From: an uncultured Opitutaceae bacterium
GTDB taxonomy: Bacteria > Verrucomicrobiota > Verrucomicrobiia > Opitutales > Opitutaceae
Length of the DNA stretch: 5,932 nt
Assembly: GCA_903885525.1 (NCBI GenBank)
Contig: CAISJA010000236.1
Span: 1 to 5,932 of the forward strand
Reading direction: 5' to 3'
A program made the position numbers and the translations under genes. Below are positions 1 through 5,166 of this stretch, one piece after another. How positions within the stretch are numbered: the first letter of the stretch is position 1; the number at the start of each line of letters is the position of its first letter. The notes beneath the pieces were generated by a model. That model saw nothing but the letters and a program-made list of their open reading frames with translations. It had not been told where the DNA came from and made no database searches.

Positions 1-1
1 C

Positions 2-319
2 ATCGCCGGCGGCGTGATCGCGCTCAGCCACTTTCTCGGCCAGCGGGCCCGGTCCACCAAGATCAAGGACGCGGCCTACGAGTGTGGCATCCCCTCCGAC
101 GGCTCGCACACCCGCTTCCCCGTGAAGTTCTACGTCACCGCGATGCTGTTCATCCTCCTCGACATCGAGGTCGTGTTCCTGCTCCCGTGGACCTTCGTCT
201 ACCGCGATTTTCTCGCGCAGCACATCCCCATTCTGCTCCCGATGCTCTGCTTCCTCGGCGTGCTCGTGCTCGGTCTGTTCTACGAGGTGCGGAAGGGCGC
301 GCTCGAGTGGGAAAAATAG
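2..319 (+). CDS. nuoA: NADH-quinone oxidoreductase subunit A (NuoA), 5' end cut off by the window
   Basis: NuoA is a small membrane subunit of respiratory complex I and helps form the junction between the quinone-reducing arm and the proton-pumping arm. The visible 105 residues, read in frame from base 2, match the family (ND3/NuoA) well. They show the end of a first membrane helix, then a loop with YECGIP (Cys at visible residue 28, the site of the ND3 loop cysteine). A second helix carries the acidic pair of LDIEVVFLLPW (Asp54, Glu56), and a third helix precedes the C-terminal EVRKGALEWEK. NuoA is usually 115-130 residues, so roughly 15-25 residues lie before the window. The GTG at 14 is internal, because homology-like sequence continues upstream of it. 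The next gene is not nuoB, which is unusual for a nuo operon. Identification is secure. Confidence 0.95.
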   Translation: MAGGVIALSHFLGQRARSTKIKDAAYECGIPSDGSHTRFPVKFYVTAMLFILLDIEVVFLLPWTFVYRDFLAQHIPILLPMLCFLGVLVLGLFYEVRKGALEWEK

Positions 320-409
320 CCGGCTCCCCGGCGTCGCACCGCCTTTTCCCCGCCCTGCTTAACCGGGCACTCCCGCCCGCTTCATTCCCCACGCTGTCCC
401 CCCTGATCC

Positions 410-1762
410 ATGCGGCTTGACAAGTACATCACCCGCAGCCGCGTCGTCGACCTGGCGAGTGGCGACATGGAAGGCTCGCTGGAGGAGCTGCTCAATCTGA
501 CGGTCGACCGCTTTCCCGATTTGGACCGGGACGCCCTGCTCAAGGGTCTCCTCCGCCGCGAAAACACGATGACCACCTACCTCGGACTCGGCGTCGCACT
601 GCCGCACGTCCGGGCCAAAATGGGACGCCGCTACCTCATCGCGGTTGGCCGGAGCCACTATGGCATCCGCTATGACGGCGCGATGGAAAACGAGCCCGTG
701 CGCCTCGTGATCATGCTGATCGCGGCGGAGAAAACCCGCGATTATCTGCAGGTGTTGGCCTCGCTGGCGCGCCTGCTCAAGGAGCAGGATTTCGTGGACG
801 CCCTCATCAATGCGCCCGACCTGGATTCGCTCTACGAAAGGCTCTTTGCCGGCTTCGGCGGCATCTCGGGCAAGCCGGTCCTGGCCTCGGAGAACCGCAC
901 CAACCGGGCGATTCTCCGCGAGGCGGAGAAGATCGCCCGGGGCAGCGGTTGCCGCACCCTGATGGTGTTCGGCGACACCTTCAACGGGGGCTTCGAGACC
1001 CCGCGGTGGCCGGCCTCGCTCAAGACGATTCTGGTCACCCGGAACCTGTCCGAGGCCGACGAGCATCCCGGCCGCTACTCCGAGACGATCCAGGTGCGCT
1101 CGTTCTCCAACCAGCGGATGGCACAGCTCCGGAGCTCGATCCTGGTCGGGCTGACGCGCGGACTCATCCTGTTCTCCGACCGGGTCTGTTGCGTCAGCGG
1201 CATGGCGGGCAGCAACCAGTTCGACACCGTGGTGGTCGTGGACGTGGAGAAGGAATTCCAGACCCTGTTGACTGGCCATCAGGACCTCCTTCCCGAGGAT
1301 GTGAAGCCCGAGGTGCTGGAGCGCGTGATCGGCGTCGCCACGGAACTCGCCGTCGAGGGGCGCGAGGGCCGTCCCGTCGGCTGCCTCTTCGTGGTCGGAG
1401 ACAGCGCGAAGATCGAGCGCATGATCAAGCCGCTCGTGCTGAATCCATTTTATGGCTACAAGGAGGAGGACCGCAACATCCTCAACCCTTTCATGGACGA
1501 AACCATCAAGGAATTTTCGTCCATCGACGGGGCCTTCATCATCCGGGGAGACGGAGTGGTGGAGGCGGCGGGTTCGCTGATCCAGGTGGCGGACTCCACC
1601 CACACGCTGCCGAGCGGCCTGGGTTCGCGCCACGCCGCCGCCGCCGCCGTCTCCCTCGCCGCCGATTGCATCGCCATCGTGGTCTCCTCCAGCACCGGGC
1701 AGGTGAACCTGTTCCGCCGCGGGGTCATGATGCCCTTGACCGATAAGAAGGTCAGCGCCTAG
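410..1762 (+). CDS. PTS EIIA-like domain fused to a diadenylate cyclase (DisA_N/DAC) domain
   Basis: This 450-residue, apparently cytosolic protein probably makes the second messenger cyclic di-AMP from two ATP. Three parts are visible. Residues about 5-148 resemble the fructose/mannitol-type EIIA domain of the sugar phosphotransferase system; GVALPHVR puts the phospho-acceptor histidine at His66. Residues about 160-295 form an alpha/beta region (TLMVFGDT, KTILVTRN, DTVVVVDVEKEF) that I compare tentatively with the pyruvate-kinase C-terminal-like domain of archaeal DacZ enzymes. Residues about 300-445 are the DAC domain: REGRPVGCLFVVGD, LNPFYGY, the catalytic DGA at 373-375, GLGSRHAA at 403-410 and VVSSSTG at 424-430. 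The usual RHR is RHA here. No membrane segments are seen. The start fits the EIIA N-terminus (RLDKYITRSRVVDL) but has no Shine-Dalgarno, only a C/T-rich leader. It lies 90 bases after nuoA with no convincing terminator between, so co-transcription is possible. Domain calls are from motifs by eye; sugar-state control of cyclase activity is inference. Confidence 0.85.
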   Translation: MRLDKYITRSRVVDLASGDMEGSLEELLNLTVDRFPDLDRDALLKGLLRRENTMTTYLGLGVALPHVRAKMGRRYLIAVGRSHYGIRYDGAMENEPVRLVIMLIAAEKTRDYLQVLASLARLLKEQDFVDALINAPDLDSLYERLFAGFGGISGKPVLASENRTNRAILREAEKIARGSGCRTLMVFGDTFNGGFETPRWPASLKTILVTRNLSEADEHPGRYSETIQVRSFSNQRMAQLRSSILVGLTRGLILFSDRVCCVSGMAGSNQFDTVVVVDVEKEFQTLLTGHQDLLPEDVKPEVLERVIGVATELAVEGREGRPVGCLFVVGDSAKIERMIKPLVLNPFYGYKEEDRNILNPFMDETIKEFSSIDGAFIIRGDGVVEAAGSLIQVADSTHTLPSGLGSRHAAAAAVSLAADCIAIVVSSSTGQVNLFRRGVMMPLTDKKVSA

Positions 1763-1782
1763 ATTTTCGCTGCGCGAAAATC
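1762..1782 (+). repeat. Perfect hairpin at the stop codon of the cyclase gene
   Basis: GATTTTCGC (1762-1770) and GCGAAAATC (1774-1782) form a perfect 9-bp stem with a 3-base TGC loop. It begins on the last base of the TAG stop codon. No T-tract follows, so it is not a classical intrinsic terminator. It could protect the 3' end of the mRNA or be one copy of a dispersed palindrome, since the core recurs at 1923-1945. Confidence 0.6.
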
Positions 1783-1783
1783 C

Positions 1784-1801
1784 GGGGGGGGTGGGGTCGG
1801 G
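1784..1801 (+). other. G-quadruplex-type G tract
   Basis: Eight consecutive G are followed by T, four G, TC and three G. This fits the four-run G3 pattern with loops of GG, T and TC. It sits one base after the hairpin at the end of the cyclase gene, on the coding (mRNA) strand. Folding is a prediction from the pattern only, and the tract could also be a simple slippage-prone homopolymer. Confidence 0.4.
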
Positions 1802-1876
1802 TGGAAATACACGCTTGTTTCCGGATCAGTACTTCAAGTCTGCCTGGCCGGCAAATATCGACTTACCAGCAGGAGG

Positions 1877-1924
1877 ATGGAAATGCATGGATGGATCGGT
1901 TTATGCCCCAATCCCCCACCATAA
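1877..1924 (+). other. Possible leader mini-ORF ending Pro-Pro-Pro-stop
   Basis: A perfect AGGAGG (1871-1876) stands 6 bases before an ATG at 1883; another in-frame ATG at 1877 abuts it. The frame reads MEMHGWIGLCPNPPP and stops with TAA at 1922-1924, where the next hairpin begins (1923). It is the only place in the window where a strong Shine-Dalgarno is correctly spaced from a start. Three prolines before a stop are a known ribosome-slowing context relieved by EF-P. It lies about 80 bases upstream of rpmG, so a leader-peptide role is conceivable. With a frame this short, chance is a strong alternative. Confidence 0.2.
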
Positions 1925-1945
1925 GTTTTCGCGCCGCAAAAACTT
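1923..1945 (+). repeat. Hairpin upstream of rpmG, related to the one at 1762-1782
   Basis: AAGTTTTCGC (1923-1932) faces GCAAAAACTT (1936-1945) across a GCC loop: a 10-bp stem with one C/A mismatch. Its TTTTCGC...GC(G/A)AAAA core is shared with the hairpin at the end of the cyclase gene, suggesting a dispersed intergenic palindrome. It lies in the leader region of rpmG, 57 bases before its ATG. No T-tract follows it. Confidence 0.5.
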
Positions 1946-2002
1946 TAGGGTTGCGCAGGGCGGGCGGGAAGCTTTGCTCTGACCCTTCAACCCTTTCAAG
2001 CC

Positions 2003-2167
2003 ATGCAAGAAACCGTCATCCTGGAATGCACCGAAGCCCGCAAAGAGGGCAAACCCGTCTCGCGTTACCTGACCAAGCGCAACAAGAAGACCGTCACCGA
2101 GCGGATTGAGAAGAAGAAGTACAATCCCTTCCTCAAGCGCCACACGCTCCACAAGGAGATCAAGTAA
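2003..2167 (+). CDS. rpmG: 50S ribosomal protein bL33, zinc-free form
   Basis: This 54-residue basic protein is bL33 of the large ribosomal subunit. Its family signature is plain: SRYLTKRNKKT at 20-30, ERIEKKKYNPF at 33-43 and KRHTLHKEIK at the end. The length is normal for bL33. Zinc-binding bL33 has two CxxC pairs; here only Cys9 (LECTEA) survives. The second position of the first pair is Ala12 and the second pair has become YNPFLKR, so it cannot form the four-cysteine zinc site. The ATG is preceded by a C/T-rich stretch with no Shine-Dalgarno. The gene appears to be a single-gene transcript: a 240-base spacer with hairpins precedes it and a strong terminator follows 27 bases after its stop. 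Confidence 0.95.
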   Translation: MQETVILECTEARKEGKPVSRYLTKRNKKTVTERIEKKKYNPFLKRHTLHKEIK

Positions 2168-2194
2168 CCCGCCTTTCGGCATCCCCCCCCTTCC

Positions 2195-2224
2195 GGCCGG
2201 TCCCAGCGACCGGCCTTTTCTTTT
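2195..2224 (+). terminator. Intrinsic terminator of rpmG
   Basis: GGCCGGTC (2195-2202) and GACCGGCC (2208-2215) form a perfect 8-bp GC-rich stem with a 5-base CCAGC loop, followed directly by TTTTCTTTT (2216-2224). It works only for plus-strand transcription, because the minus-strand side of the stem is not followed by T residues. Confidence 0.9.
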
Positions 2225-2371
2225 GGCCGGATTGATTCCTGGCTCGGCCAGTCCGTCTGTTGCGCCACCCCCTTCGTGGTTTTCCCGGCGGGGCAAGGGC
2301 GGCCGCCGCAGACGCGCCGCAGGTGATCTGCCGTCGGGAGGACTCCTTTGCCCGGGCGCTCGTGGCGGGGT

Positions 2372-2626
2372 TCAGGACTTTTTGACCGTTTCGGCCGGAA
2401 GAGCCCCCAGCTGGGCGCGCCGGTTGGCCCGCCAGGCATCGCGGTGCTTGCGGATCCAATCGAGCAAGGCGCGCTCAAAACCAATATCGTAGCCGAGCCG
2501 TTCCGACTCCAGCCACTTGTGCTTCAGTATCTCCTCCCGCTCAGCGAGGAATTCCTGGTACAGGCTCGAATGTTTGACGAAATCCTTGCAGCCTTTTTTC
2601 TCGAGAGTGGGGGAGGGATTCGCCAT
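2372..2626 (-). CDS. Conserved-looking small protein of unknown function (84 residues)
   Basis: I do not recognise a characterised family. From the ATG at 2626 the product is 84 residues, charged and soluble, with no signal peptide or membrane helix. The core at residues 35-66, with HKWLESERLGYDIGF followed by ERALLDWIRK and HRDAWR, has the dense Trp/His/Gly pattern of a conserved motif; it recalls the short HRW-SE-GRD motif that I remember from DUF4032 proteins, but this is a weak memory match. The region looks mostly helical. The frame is open further upstream to an ATG at 2755, but that extra 43-residue stretch is of low complexity, overlaps the candidate promoter and ends just before the ATG chosen here, so I prefer the shorter form. 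It is downstream of mrp on the same strand, with 155 bases between and its own promoter. Confidence 0.75.
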   Translation of the reverse strand: MANPSPTLEKKGCKDFVKHSSLYQEFLAEREEILKHKWLESERLGYDIGFERALLDWIRKHRDAWRANRRAQLGALPAETVKKS

Positions 2627-2709
2627 GGCAGCGGGATTCAGCGACAGTTCGTCCGCTTCTCCGGCAAGCCGCGGAAAAAAGAGTGAGGACGAAGGACCTG
2701 CATGGTTGT

Positions 2710-2739
2710 AAACTAGGAGTTCTTTTCCGGGCCTGTCAA
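2710..2739 (-). promoter_or_regulatory. Candidate sigma-70-type promoter of the 84-residue gene
   Basis: On the minus strand a perfect TTGACA (2739-2734) is followed after 18 bases by TAGTTT (2715-2710), a 3/6 match to TATAAT. It would start transcription near 2703, giving a leader of about 77 bases before the ATG at 2626. It lies 43 bases past the mrp stop, so the small gene probably has its own transcript. The strong -35 is the main support; the -10 is weak. Confidence 0.45.
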
Positions 2740-2781
2740 TGGATGATCCGACCACAACTTAGGTCTACCTGTCGGCATGGT

Positions 2782-3843
2782 TCAGATTTTGAGCCTTTCC
2801 AGCAGCTCCTGTGCAATAGTGCGGAAAACCTGGGCGGACTCACCGGTGGGATGGCTGACAACCACCGGCTCACCACCGTCGCCGCCGACGCGGATTTCCT
2901 GGGCCAGCGGCACCTGGCCGAGCAAGTCTGTGCCAAGCGATTCGGCCGTGGCCGCTCCGCCGCCCTCGCCGAAGATCGGCAGGCGGTGGCCGGCGGCGTC
3001 CACCAGCCAGCTCATGTTCTCCGCCACGCCGAGGAGCGGCACGTTGACCTTTTGAAACATCAGGCCGCCTTTGCGCGCCACGTTGGTGGCGGCGACCTGC
3101 GGCGTCGTGACCAGGATGGCGCCATCGAGCGGCAGCGTCTGGACAAGGGACAGCTGGGCATCGCCCGTCCCCGGGGGCAGGTCGACGAGGAGGATGTCGA
3201 GCTCGCCCCACTTCACGTTCTGGACGAACTGCTGGATCGTTTTCATCACCATCGGCCCGCGCCACACGACCGGGGTGTTGTCGTCCACCAGGAAACCCAT
3301 CGACATCACTTTCACGCCGTGCCGCTCCAGGGGGAGCAGGGACTCGCCGTCGACGGAGGGCCGGCCGGTGATGCCCATCATCAGTGGCACCGAGGGCCCG
3401 TAGATGTCGCAGTCCATCAGGCCGACGCGGCCCGGGCGTCCGCGCAAGCCGAGCATCTGGGCGAGGGCGCAGGCGAGGTTGACCGCGAAGGTGGATTTGC
3501 CGACGCCCCCCTTGCCGGAGGCGATGGCCACGGAGTGCTTGATTCCGGCGGGGGTGGTGCCCGCGCCAGGGGCGGACTGTCCGCCCGCCGCCGGGGCCTT
3601 GGCCGCCGAGACGGCGAGCTCAATGATGACATCGGCCACGCCCGGCTGGGCGCGGAGGCATTTTTCGACCTCGGTTTTCAGCAGGAGCGGCACCTTCGGG
3701 TCGGAAGTGGTGATGGCGAGCGAGACCTTGGCCGTGCCGGCGTCGAACGTCGCCGAGCGGACGAGGCCGAAGGACACGATGTCCCGGCTGAATCCAGGAT
3801 ACTTAACCTGCTTCAGGGCTTCTTTGATGGAGTCGGTGGTCAC
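2782..3843 (-). CDS. mrp: Mrp/ApbC-family Fe-S cluster carrier P-loop ATPase
   Basis: Mrp/ApbC/NBP35 proteins are cytosolic P-loop ATPases that carry Fe-S clusters to target enzymes. The GTG start at 3843 gives 353 residues, a normal size. Residues about 5-76 are an N-terminal MIP18-like (DUF59) domain (LKQVKYPGFSRDIVSFGLVR). An Ala/Gly/Pro-rich linker (about 80-100) leads to the ATPase domain. This has the deviant Walker A SGKGGVGKST (109-118), DCDIYGPS (144-151), VVWRGPMVMK (192-201) and the DLPPGTGD box (221-228). Next comes the family motif ENMSW (275-279) and FGEGGG (291-296). The CxxC normally just after ENMS is absent (NMSWLVDAAGHR), as is the DUF59 cysteine. The only cysteines are 62, 125 and 145. 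The frame is open upstream to 4134, but that part crosses into the divergent gene and GTG fits the family N-terminus. No Shine-Dalgarno is present. Confidence 0.93.
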   Translation of the reverse strand: MTTDSIKEALKQVKYPGFSRDIVSFGLVRSATFDAGTAKVSLAITTSDPKVPLLLKTEVEKCLRAQPGVADVIIELAVSAAKAPAAGGQSAPGAGTTPAGIKHSVAIASGKGGVGKSTFAVNLACALAQMLGLRGRPGRVGLMDCDIYGPSVPLMMGITGRPSVDGESLLPLERHGVKVMSMGFLVDDNTPVVWRGPMVMKTIQQFVQNVKWGELDILLVDLPPGTGDAQLSLVQTLPLDGAILVTTPQVAATNVARKGGLMFQKVNVPLLGVAENMSWLVDAAGHRLPIFGEGGGAATAESLGTDLLGQVPLAQEIRVGGDGGEPVVVSHPTGESAQVFRTIAQELLERLKI

Positions 3844-3957
3844 AAAATAATGGGTAAAATGGCTTGGAAAAACCGGTCGTTTGACCTTGTGAAGAGCCTG
3901 CGGCGAGTAAAACAAAAACCCTCCGGCTCGGTCCTTCATTAATCCACCCTCTTTCCC
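3844..3957. promoter_or_regulatory. Divergent promoter region between mrp and the TolB-like gene
   Basis: These 114 bases separate two genes read away from each other, so both promoters should lie here. It is more AT-rich than its surroundings, especially near the mrp start. For the plus strand, TTGACC (3881-3886) and TAAAAC (3908-3913) resemble the two boxes, but the spacing of 21 is too long; TTGTGA (3887-3892) to the same -10 is too short at 15. A small palindrome GGTC-GTTT-GACC (3875-3886) could bind a regulator. No single promoter assignment is convincing. Confidence 0.35.
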
Positions 3958-5139
3958 ATGCATCAAGCCTTTCGTCTCATTTTCTGCCTCCTCCTCGCCG
4001 GACCGGCCTTCGCCGAGTATAATGCCGGCATCGTTGATGTGGCCGCCGGTGGCGACGCCATCGCCGTCTCCGTCTCCTCCGGCTCCGCGGAGCTGCAGAA
4101 CCTCGCCCTCGCCGCCTTCGGCACCCACGGCCACTACCGGCTGGTCTCGGGCAGCGGGACCTACGCCTTCCGTTTTTCACCGGCCGGCCCCGCCTCGGTC
4201 ACCGTCACCATCACCAAGGGTTCGTCCGGCGCCGCCCTCGCCACGGAAACCGTCACCGGCGCGTCCCTCCGGCAGGCGCTGCTCAAGGCCGCCGATGTCG
4301 CCGTCGTGCGCACCAGCGGCCTGCGCGGCTACTTTGCCGGCAAGCTGGCCTTCGTGACCGATCGCGGCGGAGCGCAGACGATCATGACCAGCGACCTCTT
4401 CTTCGGCGAAGTGCAGAGCCACCCCGTGCAGGGCAAGGAAATCATCGGTCCGCGCTGGTCGCCCGACGGTGGCCGGATCCTCTTCACCAGCTACCGCACC
4501 GGCTTCCCGGACATCTACCTGCTCGATGTGCGGACCCACCAGCTTAGTGTCTTCGCCAGCTTCAAGGGCACGAACAGCGGCGCCCACTTCAGCCATGACG
4601 GCACCCGGGTGGCCATGATTCTCTCGGGCGAGGGCAATCCCGAGATTTATATCGGCAATCCCCAGGGCCGGCAGATCAAGCGCCTGACCAACAACCAGTC
4701 CGTCGAGGCCTCCCCTTGCTTTTCGCCCGACGGCTCGCGCCTCGTCTTCACCTCCGACGCCGCCGGCAAGCCGCAGCTGTATGTCATGTCCTCCGCCGGC
4801 GGCGCCATGAGCCGCCTCGTCACCGGGGTTTCCAATTACTGCGCGGAGCCCGACTGGAGTGTCGCCGACCCCCGGAAGATCGTGTTCACCGCCGGCCAGG
4901 GCCGCGGCTTCCAGGTGGCCGTGTATGATTTCGGCACCAACAGCGGCAAGGTTGTCACGAAGGCGGCGATGGACGCGGTCGAACCGGTCTGGCTGGCGGA
5001 CGGCCGTCACGTCATCTGCACCTTCCGCAACACCACGTCCCGCAGCCTCTACCTCATCGACACCGAAAGCGGCAAGGCCACCCGCCTCAGTCCCTCCAGC
5101 TTGGGCAACGCCTGGGGCGCGACCTACCTGGCCCCGTGA
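3958..5139 (+). CDS. Secreted TolB-like PD40 beta-propeller protein
   Basis: This 393-residue protein resembles TolB, the periplasmic beta-propeller of the Tol-Pal envelope system. Residues 1-19 form a signal peptide with a hydrophobic core and an AFA cleavage motif before Glu20. Residues about 20-120 are a small N-terminal domain like the TolB N-domain (SLRQALLKAADVAVVRTSG). Residues about 128-390 carry the propeller, including PD40-type blades: IIGPRWSPDGGRILFTS (162-178), GAHFSHDGTRVAM (208-220), SPCFSPDGSRLVFTS (252-266), EPDWSVADPRKIVFT (297-311) and EPVWLADGRHVICTF (342-356). IYLLD, IYIGN, LYVMS and LYLID close the strands. It is slightly shorter than E. coli TolB (about 430). No tolQ, tolR, tolA or pal is visible, so a true Tol role is unproven. 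The ATG has a C/T-rich leader and no Shine-Dalgarno. A ymdB-family gene follows after 27 bases. Confidence 0.85.
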   Translation: MHQAFRLIFCLLLAGPAFAEYNAGIVDVAAGGDAIAVSVSSGSAELQNLALAAFGTHGHYRLVSGSGTYAFRFSPAGPASVTVTITKGSSGAALATETVTGASLRQALLKAADVAVVRTSGLRGYFAGKLAFVTDRGGAQTIMTSDLFFGEVQSHPVQGKEIIGPRWSPDGGRILFTSYRTGFPDIYLLDVRTHQLSVFASFKGTNSGAHFSHDGTRVAMILSGEGNPEIYIGNPQGRQIKRLTNNQSVEASPCFSPDGSRLVFTSDAAGKPQLYVMSSAGGAMSRLVTGVSNYCAEPDWSVADPRKIVFTAGQGRGFQVAVYDFGTNSGKVVTKAAMDAVEPVWLADGRHVICTFRNTTSRSLYLIDTESGKATRLSPSSLGNAWGATYLAP

Positions 5140-5166
5140 TCCGGTGAGGACATACCGCACCGTGGC

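Noticed and set aside
330..347. Weak terminator after nuoA (GGCG/CGCC stem then TTTT)
   Set aside because: The stem is only 4 bp with a 6-base loop, which is expected by chance in such GC-rich sequence.
359..1633. Long minus-strand open frame (424 codons) opposite the cyclase gene
   Set aside because: It is an antisense shadow of a GC-rich gene: composition dominated by Arg, Ala, Gly, His and Asp with no recognisable motifs, while the plus strand has clear domains.
1951..1979. Promoter for rpmG (TTGCGC, 17 bases, TTGCTC)
   Set aside because: The -10 lacks the key A at position 2 and T at position 6, and the -35 matches at only three or four places; too weak to call.
1791..2109. Two plus-strand frames in the cyclase-rpmG spacer (63 and 102 codons)
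   Set aside because: They have no domain-like sequence, no ribosome site at their starts, and one runs out of frame through rpmG.
2225..2371. Possible RNA gene between rpmG terminator and the small minus-strand gene
   Set aside because: Only short chance stems (for example CTGGC-TCG-GCCAG at 2239-2251) are present; there is no tRNA T-loop or CCA pattern.
2627..2755. 43-residue N-terminal extension of the small minus-strand gene
   Set aside because: It overlaps a TTGACA promoter candidate and lacks protein-like character; the ATG at 2626 directly precedes the charged, patterned part.
2683..3942. Plus-strand open frame (419 codons) opposite mrp
   Set aside because: It is complementary to a gene with intact Walker A and other Mrp motifs; its translation is low-complexity and His/Arg/Gly-rich.
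3844..4134. Longer mrp start (97 extra residues)
   Set aside because: The extension crosses the divergent intergenic region into the TolB-like gene and does not look like protein; the GTG at 3843 matches the family N-terminus.
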